From NCBI GenBank assembly GCA_021734075.1, contig JAIPJW010000014.1:1-40768 (forward strand): DNA of 40,768 nt, given 5' to 3'. The first letter of the stretch is position 1; each line of letters begins with the position of its first letter. Source of the stretch: Cephaloticoccus sp. (GTDB lineage: Bacteria > Verrucomicrobiota > Verrucomicrobiia > Opitutales > Opitutaceae). Below the pieces are notes generated by a model, which saw nothing but the letters and a program-made list of their open reading frames with translations, was not told the DNA's origin and made no database searches. Below are positions 1 to 12,359 of the stretch, piece after piece. Position numbers and translations under genes: made by a program.

Positions 1-3000
1 GAGTTGCGCATCGGTAATGACCCCCTGTTTGGCTTCGTAGTCGGCGATACGCTTGGCGGTATCCTCGTCGTTTTCGCCGCCCAAGCCGACGATGACGTGG
101 GCAAAGGTCTTCCGGTAGAGGGCATATTCGGTCGCGCTGCGGGCCTTTAGGGCGGCGAGTTTTTCCGCTCCTACCTTGGTCAGGCGAGCGGCCTTGGCCC
201 GGAGGCGATCGGCCTTTTTATGATAAAGGGGCCGCATGTAGGCCTCGGTGACCGATGCAGCGGAACGAAGGATGCTTTTCTCGCCGCAACCGGCACATGC
301 ACCGTCACCCGAAACGAGGGCCTCGTAGTTGCGTCGCACCATCAGGTGATTGCGCAGGGCGGCCTCGCGGGAGTTGGCGGCGTCATCGTCATTGTAGAGG
401 CCGAGGTATTTTTGCGGGGTGTCCGGCAGCAGGCGCGAGAACACCTGGGCGGTGGACAGTTCGGCATTAAGTTCCTCGGTCTCGCGCGTCATGCGCAGGG
501 CGTCGTGGTCACCACAGACCTGCACACATTCACCGCAGCCCTTGCAAAGGTCGGACACGAAGATTGAAAACAGGCCGCCGCCGCCGGGGTTCTTGGCCTC
601 GATGGATCGAAAGATGGCCGGGACGTTGCCATAGGCCAGAGGCAGCTTGTCGATGATGCTGACGAATTCACCCTTGGCCTGGTCCGAGATGATCGTGAGC
701 GCAGTGACTTCCTCGCGGATGATAGCCTTGAAGGGCACATTACTCTTGGCCTTGACGGATTCCTTCATCTTGTCGCGGGCGCGCTGTTCGAGCCCGGCCA
801 GTTCGGTCCCGAATTTCAACCGTTCCTCACGTTCGGTGACGTAATTGTTAACTGCGGTCTTGAGCACCGTGGCGACATCCTGCGCGGTATTGGGCAGGGC
901 GGTGTCGGGACATGCGGTGATGCACTCCATGCATTGGGTGCAGTTTTCCGCGATGTAAACGGGGGTCTCGCGGCGCGCGACATACTTGGATTGGGTGGCG
1001 CCGGTGCCTGCGCCCATGACACCGACCGAGGCAAAGGCTCCGGCAGGTTGGTTGTAGCCGAGTCCGGCCCGAAACTCGGAGTCGAACTTGGCCATCGTCT
1101 GGAATGGAGCCCGGGCCGGCTGGGCGGCGGGCATGGGGACGCTGCCGCAACCGGAGGTCCCGCATCCGGCGGTGGGCGGGAAGTGGTGTTCGCCGATCGG
1201 GGCCAGCAGTGGATTGCGCATGGAGGAGCGGTCGTCGTCCTCCGTCCCGCCGTATTTGATTTCGGACACCCGCGAGAAGCCCTCGTTCATGACGGTCATG
1301 TTGGACGTGACGACGGCGTCACCGAAGCGGCCGAATTTCTTGACGTATTGTTTGTGCACGACGTTTTGAAACTGGTCTTCCGAGATGCCGAAGGTCTTGA
1401 GGAACGGGGAGACCCGGAAAAATGCGCCGAGGAAGGAATTGCCCTGCATGCGCAATTGGAGCTCGGTTTGATCGGTGGCCTTGCGGGCAATGTCGAAGCC
1501 GGGAAGGATGAAGATGCGGATATTGTTATCCTTGATCCACTGGCGGTATTTTGCGGGCACACGCTGCCACGCGACCTCGGGTGTTTCATTCGATTCCCAG
1601 ACGAGCGAGCCGCCTTTTTTAAGGCCCTCGAGCGGGTTGGTGTGCGTAAAGGCCTTGGGATCGCAACACAGGACGACATCAACGTGATTCAGTTCACAGT
1701 TCACCTTGATTTGGGAGGGGGCGACCGTGAGGTAATAGTTCGTGGGCGCGCCTTTCTTTTCCGAACCGTATTTCGGGTTCGCCATGACAAAGAGTTTTTC
1801 CTGCAGGCTGCCGTCCGCGTCGTAGGTCGGGTTCTGTTCGGAAATGAACTGGCCGAAGTCACCGATGATGGAACCAAGGTTCTTGCCGGTGGTGATCATG
1901 CCCCAGCCGCCGATGGAATGAAAGCGGACGGCGATGGCATTCTCGGGCAAAAGTGACGGCGTGTCCTTGCTGATGACCGCGTAGGGATGATCCACGCCAA
2001 GCACGAAAAAGGTTGCGCCGTCGGCGGCGCTGCGACCGTCCGTGCGTTTGGTTTGACCGGTGGCAAATTCGTAGGCGCCCAGCGTATGTTCAGGGCGGAA
2101 ATCGCGGGAGCCGATACCATAGGCTCCGCGGAAGATGCGCGGCGTTTCTTCGGGGGAGAGAGCCGGCAGGCCCGTGACCGTGCCATATTTGGTGACTTCG
2201 TTGGCCTTGCCGAGTGCCACGCGAATATCCCGGGCGAGGGGATTGTCAGCGGACAAGCCTTCATCCGTGCGCTCGAGCACGATGACGTTTTTCTTGCCGC
2301 GCAGGGCTTCGACTACGGCGGCCTCGGGAAAGGGGCGGATGACGTTGATGTGGATGGAGCCAACCTTGGCATTGCGCTGCTCGCGGAGATAATCGCAAGC
2401 CGCCTCGATATTGTCGGCGGCGCAGCCCAAGGAGACAAAGACGGTATCGGCGTCGTTGGTCTTGTATTGGGAAACAAAGCCGTAATGGCGGCCGGTTAGC
2501 TCACCAAATTCACGGCAGGCCTGTTCAATCATGCCGAGGATCGGCTCGTTGAAGTTGTTGCGGCGGGCGACCACCCCGTTCATGTGGTGCTCCTGATTCT
2601 GGACGGGGCCGAGCAACAACGGGTTCTTGAGGTCCATTATGCGCGGGACGCGCCGGCGCTTGGGGCCAAACAACTCACGCTGGGCCTGGGTCGGGCAATC
2701 AATCAGATCATCCGGGGCGCCGAGAAATTCGCGGAGAAACTCCGACTCGGGGGCCAGATACATGCGCTCGGAGTGGGTCGTCAGCATCCCGTCCTGGATA
2801 TTCATGCCGGGATTGAGTGAGAGCTCGTTGACCTTGCGCATGATGATGCCCTGGTCGGCCGCCTGCTGGGCATCCCGGGCCATCATCATGGTCCAACCCG
2901 TGTCGAGGGCGGCATAGAAATCGTCGTGGCCGCAATGGACATTCAGGGCGTGCTTGGTCAGTGCACGGGCACCGACCTGCAGGACCATCGTGGAGAGTTT

Positions 3001-3372
3001 GCCCGGAGCGTGGTAATATTGCTCCATGGCATAGACGATGCCCTGGCCGGAGGTGAAATTGACGGTGCGACGACCTTGAACCGCATAGGCGGTGGCGCCG
3101 CCTTGGGCGGCGTGTTCACCCTCGGTCTCGACGGCGATTTTCTGCTGTCCCCAGACGTTGAGTTCTCCCTGTGCGAATGACTGTTGATAAATTTCCCCGC
3201 CTTCAGTCGATGGTGTGATGGGATAAAATACCCCGCCTTCGGTGATGCGGATCTCCACATACTGGGTGACCAGATAGTTGCCGTTGCAAGTTACTCGTAT
3301 ACCGGGATATCGGGGTTTGCCACTTGGGGTGGGACTCGAGGCAGCTGAATCACGGTTGGCGGGATTACTCAT
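1..3372 (-). CDS. Giant 2-oxoacid:ferredoxin oxidoreductase, NifJ-like but divergent (C-terminus outside the window)
   Basis: Frame is open from an ATG at 3372 to the left edge: 1124 codons without a stop and without the C-terminus. The protein would catalyse thiamine-diphosphate-dependent oxidative decarboxylation of a 2-oxoacid with ferredoxin as acceptor. Domain order follows single-chain PFOR: N-terminal alpha domain with YPITPST and a conserved ETEGEHAA (catalytic Glu region), a G-A-R-A-L segment, a gamma domain with GGWGMITTG, two ferredoxin motifs (Cys 811/814/817/821 and 943/946/949/953), then the TPP/proximal-cluster motif CAGCGE at 1026-1031. It differs from the NifJ at 5270-8851: 132 residues separate the ferredoxin motifs (56 in that NifJ), a linker carries a C-x4-C pair (Cys737, Cys742), and the 93 residues visible after CAGCGE are Lys/Ala-rich and lack the expected ATGCSS motif. 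The substrate is unknown; pyruvate is a guess. It is divergent from the MBL hydrolase, with a 90-base gap. Confidence 0.85.
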   Translation of the reverse strand, partial: MSNPANRDSAASSPTPSGKPRYPGIRVTCNGNYLVTQYVEIRITEGGVFYPITPSTEGGEIYQQSFAQGELNVWGQQKIAVETEGEHAAQGGATAYAVQGRRTVNFTSGQGIVYAMEQYYHAPGKLSTMVLQVGARALTKHALNVHCGHDDFYAALDTGWTMMMARDAQQAADQGIIMRKVNELSLNPGMNIQDGMLTTHSERMYLAPESEFLREFLGAPDDLIDCPTQAQRELFGPKRRRVPRIMDLKNPLLLGPVQNQEHHMNGVVARRNNFNEPILGMIEQACREFGELTGRHYGFVSQYKTNDADTVFVSLGCAADNIEAACDYLREQRNAKVGSIHINVIRPFPEAAVVEALRGKKNVIVLERTDEGLSADNPLARDIRVALGKANEVTKYGTVTGLPALSPEETPRIFRGAYGIGSRDFRPEHTLGAYEFATGQTKRTDGRSAADGATFFVLGVDHPYAVISKDTPSLLPENAIAVRFHSIGGWGMITTGKNLGSIIGDFGQFISEQNPTYDADGSLQEKLFVMANPKYGSEKKGAPTNYYLTVAPSQIKVNCELNHVDVVLCCDPKAFTHTNPLEGLKKGGSLVWESNETPEVAWQRVPAKYRQWIKDNNIRIFILPGFDIARKATDQTELQLRMQGNSFLGAFFRVSPFLKTFGISEDQFQNVVHKQYVKKFGRFGDAVVTSNMTVMNEGFSRVSEIKYGGTEDDDRSSMRNPLLAPIGEHHFPPTAGCGTSGCGSVPMPAAQPARAPFQTMAKFDSEFRAGLGYNQPAGAFASVGVMGAGTGATQSKYVARRETPVYIAENCTQCMECITACPDTALPNTAQDVATVLKTAVNNYVTEREERLKFGTELAGLEQRARDKMKESVKAKSNVPFKAIIREEVTALTIISDQAKGEFVSIIDKLPLAYGNVPAIFRSIEAKNPGGGGLFSIFVSDLCKGCGECVQVCGDHDALRMTRETEELNAELSTAQVFSRLLPDTPQKYLGLYNDDDAANSREAALRNHLMVRRNYEALVSGDGACAGCGEKSILRSAASVTEAYMRPLYHKKADRLRAKAARLTKVGAEKLAALKARSATEYALYRKTFAHVIVGLGGENDEDTAKRIADYEAKQGVITDAQL

Positions 3373-3462
3373 ATCTTACAAGGTTCGCGGATTGGATTAA
3401 GGCGGGGAAAAGCCAGGCGAGGCTCAATTCGGGACTTTTTTAGAACGATTTGAAAGGGAAAT

Positions 3463-4257
3463 ATGTGTCACCTGTCCGTCCGGAGCAGCGTTGACGGCCC
3501 GCAGCCCGGTGGTTCGCATGGTGCCATGAGGGCCAAACCTGACTGGTGGCGTAACATTCACACCATTCGTGGCATAATGGGCTGTTGTCACCTGCTCGTG
3601 GATGAAAATCGCGAGGCCGTGCTGCTGGATACCGGTTTGGTGGGCGAGCCGATCCTGATTCGTCGGCAGATGCGTCGACTGGGCCTGGCCCCGGATGCCA
3701 TCAAGGCCATTTTACTCACGCATGGTCATTTGGACCATGCCGGCAATGTGGCCTGGGCCACCCAGTGGAGCGGGGCTCCCATCTACGCTCACCCCCTTGA
3801 GCAGGTGCACATTGACGGCACCTTCCCCTACGTGGGAATCAACCGCTGGTGTGGACGCTTGGAAAAGGCCGGCCGTCTGGTGCTGGGCACGGGCCAGCCA
3901 GCGTCCATCTCCCATTCGTTGACGGATGATGAACTTTTGCCCTTTTGGGGCGGCCTGCGCGTGGTTCACCTTCCCGGGCACACCCTGGGCCATTGCGGCT
4001 TTTACAGTCCACGGCATGATCTCCTTTTCAGTGGCGATTTGTTTGCCAGTTATTTTTTCAAGGTGCACCTGCCTCCCGCCATCCTGAACACCGCACCCGG
4101 GTTGATCCCTGCGAGTCTCGCCCGCGCCCGTGAATTGAATCCACGTTATCTGGTTCCACAGCACTATGATGTGCTGGACGGTGAGTTGCACCGTCAGCGT
4201 TTCGACCGCTTGTTGCTGCGGCTGGCAGCCAGACGCACCCGCGCCAGGGTGCTCTGA
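3463..4257 (+). CDS. Metallo-beta-lactamase fold hydrolase
   Basis: A 264-residue soluble protein with a complete binuclear metal site: HGHLDH (His87, His89, Asp91, His92), His173 in LPGHTLGH, Asp192 in FSGDLF and His234 in VPQHYD. This matches the glyoxalase II / MBL-fold superfamily and probably hydrolyses a thioester, lactone or phosphoester. It has no diiron-flavoprotein C-terminal domain. The first 22 residues are low-complexity and an alternative start at 3526 (MRAKPDWW) fits the family better; the 3463 ATG is preceded by a weak GAAAGGG. It lies between two oxidoreductase loci, is divergent from the giant PFOR-like gene and convergent with the DHODH-like gene (9 bases between stops). 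The substrate cannot be read from the sequence. Confidence 0.85.
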   Translation: MCHLSVRSSVDGPQPGGSHGAMRAKPDWWRNIHTIRGIMGCCHLLVDENREAVLLDTGLVGEPILIRRQMRRLGLAPDAIKAILLTHGHLDHAGNVAWATQWSGAPIYAHPLEQVHIDGTFPYVGINRWCGRLEKAGRLVLGTGQPASISHSLTDDELLPFWGGLRVVHLPGHTLGHCGFYSPRHDLLFSGDLFASYFFKVHLPPAILNTAPGLIPASLARARELNPRYLVPQHYDVLDGELHRQRFDRLLLRLAARRTRARVL

Positions 4258-4266
4258 TCGATCGCC

Positions 4267-5259
4267 CTAAATCCGCCAGCTCTGCAAAATCTTTTGGTAG
4301 TTGGCGCGTTCGAAAGCGGTGGGGTCGGGGCAGCGACTGAGGTTCATGGCCCCCCGTAATCCGTTCAGGCTTTCGTATCCGTGCTCGCTCATCCAAGTCT
4401 CCAATCCGGTCAGCAGGTTGGTGATCGCCTTGGGGCCTTGCTTGAGCAGAACGGAAACCAGTTGCACGCCATCCGCACCAGCGAGCAGTGCTTTCACCAA
4501 GTCTTCCGTGGTGTGCACCCCGCCGGTGGCGCCCAAAGAACAATGCAGATGGGGTGAAATGATGGCGAGCCAACGAAGGCGCATAAGCAACTCGGATGAA
4601 TCCGACAATTTCAGCTGCGGCTGGGCCTCCAAGTCTTCGATGTTCAGGTCCGGTTGGTAGAAGCGGTTGAATATCACGACCCCGGCGGCACCAGCGAATT
4701 CAAGGGAGCGGGCGAATTGCGCCATCGAGGTGTGAAACGCCGAGATCTTGATCGCGACGGGAATTTTCACGAGGGCTGTGACGCTGCGCACGGTTTCGAG
4801 CATGTCGGCCTCCACTTCATCGCCCGAGATCTCGGGGTCTGTCACCAGTTGATAGAGATTGAGCTCAATGGCATCCGCGCCGGCGGCTTCAAACCTGCGG
4901 GCATAGTCGGTCCACCCTCCTGGCCGGTAACCATTGAGTGATGCGATGATGGGGATGGTCAGTTCCTGCTTTAGTTTTTCGATCTGATGCAGATAATGAT
5001 CGGGGGTGAGCTCGAATTCCTCGTAGCTGGGGAAAAACGAAGTCGCCTCGGCCGTGCTCTCGGCCGGACTCTCGATGTGGTGGGTCAGGGCCTGTTGCTC
5101 GAAGTCAATTTGTTCCTCGAAGAGCGAACGCATGACCAGGGCACCCGCTCCAGCATCCTGGAGTTGACGGGCCACGTGGAGGTTGTCGGAAAACGGCGAG
5201 GCGCCGACAATCAACGGATTTTTGAGGGTGAGACCGAGATATTTGGTGGCGAGTTTCAT
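4267..5259 (-). CDS. Dihydroorotate dehydrogenase-like protein associated with NifJ
   Basis: A 330-residue TIM-barrel flavoprotein of the DHODH family. It shows the N-terminal LKNPLIVGASP, a central ASLNG followed by GWTDYARRFEAAGADAIELN, lysine in AIKIS, and C-terminal GATGGVHTTEDLVKALLAGADGVQL, which binds the FMN phosphate. The loop carrying the catalytic Cys or Ser in true DHODH (usually ELNxSCPN) reads ELNLYQLVTDP at 132-142, so it probably does not oxidise dihydroorotate. It begins 10 bases after the nifJ stop on the same strand and almost certainly shares its transcript. Proteins of this subfamily, usually annotated as DHODH-like, are often found beside nifJ. A role handing electrons between PFOR and an NAD(P) or quinone pool is possible, but is inference. 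Confidence 0.85.
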   Translation of the reverse strand: MKLATKYLGLTLKNPLIVGASPFSDNLHVARQLQDAGAGALVMRSLFEEQIDFEQQALTHHIESPAESTAEATSFFPSYEEFELTPDHYLHQIEKLKQELTIPIIASLNGYRPGGWTDYARRFEAAGADAIELNLYQLVTDPEISGDEVEADMLETVRSVTALVKIPVAIKISAFHTSMAQFARSLEFAGAAGVVIFNRFYQPDLNIEDLEAQPQLKLSDSSELLMRLRWLAIISPHLHCSLGATGGVHTTEDLVKALLAGADGVQLVSVLLKQGPKAITNLLTGLETWMSEHGYESLNGLRGAMNLSRCPDPTAFERANYQKILQSWRI

Positions 5260-5269
5260 GGCACGAATG

Positions 5270-8851
<3,582 letters not shown>

Positions 8852-9324
8852 GGATGGATGTCGGGCGGTTTGCGCTCACCGCACCGGACCCATCATCGCA
8901 AAGAAACCCGCGGGCTGCTGCGCATCTGTTGGTATTGGCCGCGCAAAAGTTGCGAAAGATGCGCCATTGACTTTCAGGCGCGTGTCTTGGGCATTTTGGA
9001 CTGAGCGAAGGCGATCGCCGGGGTTTGGTGTGGGAGATCAGCACGGACTCCTTTTCACTGTTGATCATGGGGATGCACCACCGAGATTTCGATGAAACCT
9101 GCGAATGAGTGTGCCGTTACGGGTGCTGGAGTGGCGTCGTGCATAAACGGTGCAATGCGAGTTTCCCGCGGTCTGATCCGGCAGAAAAAAGACCAAGAAT
9201 AAGCGCATGAAAGGCTTTTCAGGATTAGTAGCAATAATACCAAGAAGCGCGCTGTTCTGATCAAAAAATGCTGAGACGCAGTCTCCCCGAAAACTTATAG
9301 TTGGGCCAATCAATTCATATCAAC
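8852..9324. other. Divergent intergenic region between nifJ and the ferredoxin-korAB operon
   Basis: About 470 bases without a convincing gene, between two outward-facing oxidoreductase operons, so promoters for both should lie here. It is more AT-rich near its right end. A small inverted repeat (GAGAC-gca-GTCTC, 9273-9285) precedes TTATAG at 9295-9300, a possible -10, without a good -35. Short frames here lack a recognisable domain; a TTG-start minus frame at 9055-9264 has a hydrophobic N-terminus but nothing else in its favour. Confidence 0.5.
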
Positions 9325-9558
9325 ATGGCCTCCCTCAGTGATCGGCTCCCTCAAAATCAACCCGGCGTCTATTATGTGGACTCTACCTGCATTGACTGCG
9401 ACCAATGTCGCGTCAGTGCTCCGGATATCTTCGCGCGCGATGAAGATGCCGGTGTGTCCTATGTCCAGCGCCAACCGGTCTCGGCTGAGGAAATAGCGCA
9501 AATCGAGGAGGTCCTGGCAGAGTGCGCGACTGACTCCATCGGCAACGACGGGGTATAA
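9325..9558 (+). CDS. Single-cluster [4Fe-4S] ferredoxin
   Basis: A 77-residue acidic ferredoxin with CIDCDQC (C-x2-C-x2-C) near the N-terminus and a fourth Cys in LAECATDSI near the C-terminus, the spacing of monocluster 4Fe-4S ferredoxins. The usual Pro after the last Cys is Ala. The ATG at 9325 was chosen; a TTG at 9301 would add eight residues with no family support. The gene ends 3 bases before korA and is the first gene of the ferredoxin-korA-korB operon, so it is the likely physiological electron acceptor of that oxidoreductase, or possibly a tightly bound small subunit equivalent to the delta chain missing from the fusion. Confidence 0.88.
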   Translation: MASLSDRLPQNQPGVYYVDSTCIDCDQCRVSAPDIFARDEDAGVSYVQRQPVSAEEIAQIEEVLAECATDSIGNDGV

Positions 9559-9561
9559 GTC

Positions 9562-11346
9562 ATGCAAGACCTCATTGTTGGACTGGCCGGTTCCGGCGGT
9601 GACGGCGTCGTCTCTGCCGGGGAATCACTTATCAGCGCGGCGGCGCGCGATGGTTACTTTGCGATCCTGACCAAAAGCTTTGGCTCGCAAATCCGCGGCG
9701 GCGAATCCTCTTGCCGACTGCGCCTTTCCACCCGACCGGTTTTGAATCCCGGTGGTGCCCTCGATGTGGCGGTCGCCTTGAACTGGGATGATTTCATGCG
9801 TTTCGGCGGTGAACTGCCGGTGCTGGAGAGCACGGTGGTGATTTACGAGGAAAAGACGGGGGTGACCCCTGATGCCCTGCCACTGGCCGTCCGCCCGAAA
9901 ACCGTGCGGATGGTGCCCATGGCGGCGATGGCCAAGCAGGCTGTCGGCACGGAATTGGCCAAGAACAGCGTGGTGCTCGGTTTGCTCACCGGTTGGTTTG
10001 GCCTTGGTCAGGAAAGTATTCTGGCCGGCATCCGGAAAAAATTCAACCGGAAGGGAGAAGCCGTCGTGCAGGGCAACGAGCGGGCTTTTGCGGCCGGCTT
10101 TGACCATGCGGTGGCAAACCCGCTCGATCCGATGCTGTGCATGAATCCGGCGGAATCACCCCACACGCGTCGTTTACTTACCGACGGCAACGAAGTTTGT
10201 GCCCGGGCGGCACTTTTTGCCGGGTGCCGTTTTTTTGGCGGCTATCCCATCACACCGGCGACCGAGATCATGCAGCATTTGCAACGCGATATCTGGCAGC
10301 ACGGTGGTTCGGTGCTGCAGGCGGAGGACGAGATTGCCGGCGCCGCTGCGGCAGTCGGGGCCTCGTTTGCCGGATGCAAGTCGATGACCGCGACTTCCGG
10401 TCCGGGCTTTTCGCTCAAGGCCGAAGTGCTGGGTCTGGCGAGTCTCGCGGAACTCCCGCTGGTCTGTATCAACGTGCAGCGCGGTGGCCCGTCCACCGGC
10501 ATGCCGACCAAACCCGAGCAGGCGGATTTGTTTGCGGCCGCGTTTTCCGCCCATGGCGACACGGTGCGACCGGTGCTCGCGCCGATCAGTGTGGCCGACA
10601 TGTTCGGCATCACGGTCGAGGCGTTCAACATCGCCGAACATTACCAGACGCCGGTGATCGTGCTTTCCGACCAGGAGATTGCCCAACGCAAGGAAATCGT
10701 CGAGCCCGAGGATCCGGCCCGGTTTGCCATTGTGAACCGGCGGGTGCCGACTGCGGAGGAACTGGTCAATTACCAGCGGTTTGTCATCAACCCCACGGGC
10801 ATCAGCCCGATCAGCCATCCGGGGATGAAAGGGGGCAATTATCTGGCGGCAGGCATTGAACACAACGAGGCAGGTGCACCAACCGCCAGTGGCGAAATGC
10901 ATGCGCGCATGAATGACAAGCGCATGCACAAGCTCGATCCGCTCAAGGAACGACGCGACCTGTTTGTCATCGAGGGCGATCCGGATGCACCCGTGGGCAT
11001 TATCGCCTGGGGCAGTGTCGCGGGCGTGGCGCTCGAGGCCTTGCGGCTCGTGCGCGCCGAAGGTCTGGCGGTCAAACTGCTGATCCCCAAACTGGTCTAT
11101 CCGGTGGCGGAAAACGTTTACCGCGACTTTTTCGCCTCGGTGCGCTCGGCGCTGGTCGTCGAGCAGTCGCACCAAGGTCAACTTTATCGCATGATCCGCA
11201 TGTGGACGGATGTGCCCGCCGAATTTACCGTGTTGGCGCGCAGTGGTGCCAATCCCATCTGGCCGACGGAAGTCGCCGAAAGTCTGCGCGTCATCACGCG
11301 CCGCGTCATGGCCGATCCGCAGCCCCAACCCGCCTTTGCCCAATGA
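9562..11346 (+). CDS. korA: 2-oxoacid:ferredoxin oxidoreductase, fused gamma-alpha subunit
   Basis: A 594-residue subunit. Residues 1 to about 185 are the gamma domain (LAGSGGDGVVSAGE, then GSQIRGGESSCRLRLS). From about 205 it is the alpha domain with GYPITPATE at 227-235, the catalytic segment LQAEDEIAGAAAAVGA, ATSGPGFSLKAE, and NVQRGGPSTGMPTKPEQADL, followed by the domain II Rossmann-like part. This gamma-alpha fusion is characteristic of the KorAB group, which acts on 2-oxoglutarate, branched-chain or aromatic 2-oxoacids; the exact substrate is not decidable here. A 2-oxoglutarate role would fit the reductive or oxidative TCA cycle. It overlaps korB by four bases (ATGA) and follows the ferredoxin gene by three. 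Confidence 0.93.
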   Translation: MQDLIVGLAGSGGDGVVSAGESLISAAARDGYFAILTKSFGSQIRGGESSCRLRLSTRPVLNPGGALDVAVALNWDDFMRFGGELPVLESTVVIYEEKTGVTPDALPLAVRPKTVRMVPMAAMAKQAVGTELAKNSVVLGLLTGWFGLGQESILAGIRKKFNRKGEAVVQGNERAFAAGFDHAVANPLDPMLCMNPAESPHTRRLLTDGNEVCARAALFAGCRFFGGYPITPATEIMQHLQRDIWQHGGSVLQAEDEIAGAAAAVGASFAGCKSMTATSGPGFSLKAEVLGLASLAELPLVCINVQRGGPSTGMPTKPEQADLFAAAFSAHGDTVRPVLAPISVADMFGITVEAFNIAEHYQTPVIVLSDQEIAQRKEIVEPEDPARFAIVNRRVPTAEELVNYQRFVINPTGISPISHPGMKGGNYLAAGIEHNEAGAPTASGEMHARMNDKRMHKLDPLKERRDLFVIEGDPDAPVGIIAWGSVAGVALEALRLVRAEGLAVKLLIPKLVYPVAENVYRDFFASVRSALVVEQSHQGQLYRMIRMWTDVPAEFTVLARSGANPIWPTEVAESLRVITRRVMADPQPQPAFAQ

Positions 11347-12221
11347 GTGCCCTTTGTGATTGTCCCCACACGCCGGAATCTCCGGCTCTCACCGCCAAGG
11401 ATTACCGGAGCGGTCTCAAGCCGATCTGGTGTCCGGGTTGCGGCGACTATGGTGTCGTGACTGCGCTCTATCGCGCCCTCGCTTCCATCGGTCGTCCCCC
11501 GCACGAGATCTCGTTTGTCTCGGGCATCGGTTGTTCCAGCCGTATCCCCGGCTACACGACCGCATACGGTTTCAACACCCTGCACGGCCGTGCCCTGCCG
11601 ATCGCCCAAGGCATCAAGATGGCACGCCCGGAACTGTTGGTGCTCGCGGCCGGCGGCGATGGCGACGGTTTTTCCATCGGTGGTGGCCATGTGCCACATG
11701 CCATCCGGCGCAATCCCGACCTCACCTATCTGATGATGGACAACCAGATTTACGGGCTCACCAAGGGCCAGGTATCACCCACTTCCCCCCGCGGCACGGT
11801 GACCCCCAGCTCGCTTTACGGCAGCATGGAGGAACCGGTCAATCCGCTGCTCTATGTGCTGGCTTACGGCGCGGGTTTTGTCGCCCAAGGCGCGCCGGCA
11901 GACATGGAAGGTCTCGCCAACATGATCGAGGAAGCGATTCGTTATCCCGGTTTTGCCTTCGTCAACGTCCAGTCACCCTGCATCAGTTTTGGTGATCCCG
12001 ACAGCCAGTTGAAACTGCAGAAAGCAAAACTGCGCAAACTCTCAGCGGAAGGTCATGACCCGACCAACCGGCTGCGGGCCATGGAGCTCGCCCAGGAATA
12101 CGGGCGCACGCTCTACACCGGGGTCTTCTACCGCAACCCGGAGCCACCACCGACCTACGGGGATCAAATCAAGGCGCTGCAACAAAAGCTGGCTCCCGTC
12201 ACCGATGGTGACAGCAATTGA
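11343..12221 (+). CDS. korB: 2-oxoacid:ferredoxin oxidoreductase, beta (TPP-binding) subunit
   Basis: A 292-residue beta subunit. Cys30 and Cys33 (WCPGCGDYG) and Cys64 (GIGCSSRIPGY) are the first three ligands of the proximal [4Fe-4S] cluster, with a later Cys in VQSPC the likely fourth. The TPP/Mg motif GGDGDGFSIGGGH ends with MMDNQIYGLTKGQVSPTS. The start is the ATG at 11343, overlapping the korA stop (ATGA); upstream in-frame codons lie inside korA and are rejected. The N-terminus has an additional C-D-C (Cys5, Cys7) of unknown relevance. It acts as a complex with KorA, using the upstream ferredoxin as probable partner. Confidence 0.94.
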   Translation: MSALCDCPHTPESPALTAKDYRSGLKPIWCPGCGDYGVVTALYRALASIGRPPHEISFVSGIGCSSRIPGYTTAYGFNTLHGRALPIAQGIKMARPELLVLAAGGDGDGFSIGGGHVPHAIRRNPDLTYLMMDNQIYGLTKGQVSPTSPRGTVTPSSLYGSMEEPVNPLLYVLAYGAGFVAQGAPADMEGLANMIEEAIRYPGFAFVNVQSPCISFGDPDSQLKLQKAKLRKLSAEGHDPTNRLRAMELAQEYGRTLYTGVFYRNPEPPPTYGDQIKALQQKLAPVTDGDSN

Positions 12222-12240
12222 ACCGACGCCTGCCCTCTTC

Positions 12241-12266
12241 CGGAGTAAGCCCTACCCTTTACTCCG
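12241..12266. terminator. Hairpin downstream of korB
   Basis: Perfect 8-bp inverted repeat (CGGAGTAA / TTACTCCG) with a 10-base loop, 20 bases after the korB stop in the convergent korB/sufS gap. No T-tract follows, so intrinsic termination is uncertain; it may be an mRNA 3'-end stabiliser. Confidence 0.35.
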
Positions 12267-12338
12267 ACTGAAATTGACCTGCTGGTAAGCGGAGGCGAAG
12301 GGACAGACCTTGCCGTCGGACTAGCCCACGCCCGTGGT

Positions 12339-12359
12339 GTGACCTGACCCTCAGGTCAC
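12339..12359. terminator. Hairpin at the sufS 3' end
   Basis: Perfect 9-bp stem (GTGACCTGA / TCAGGTCAC) with a 3-base loop. The right arm overlaps the sufS stop codon at 12351-12353. It lies between convergent genes and has no T-run on either side, so it could serve as a two-way mRNA end structure. Confidence 0.35.

Noticed and set aside
934-1956. A 340-codon plus-strand frame
   Set aside because: Lies antisense within the giant oxidoreductase, whose minus-strand protein shows PFOR motifs throughout.
9055-9264. Small minus-strand frame with a hydrophobic N-terminus
   Set aside because: Starts at TTG, has no ribosome-binding signal or recognisable domain, and lies in the promoter region of two operons.
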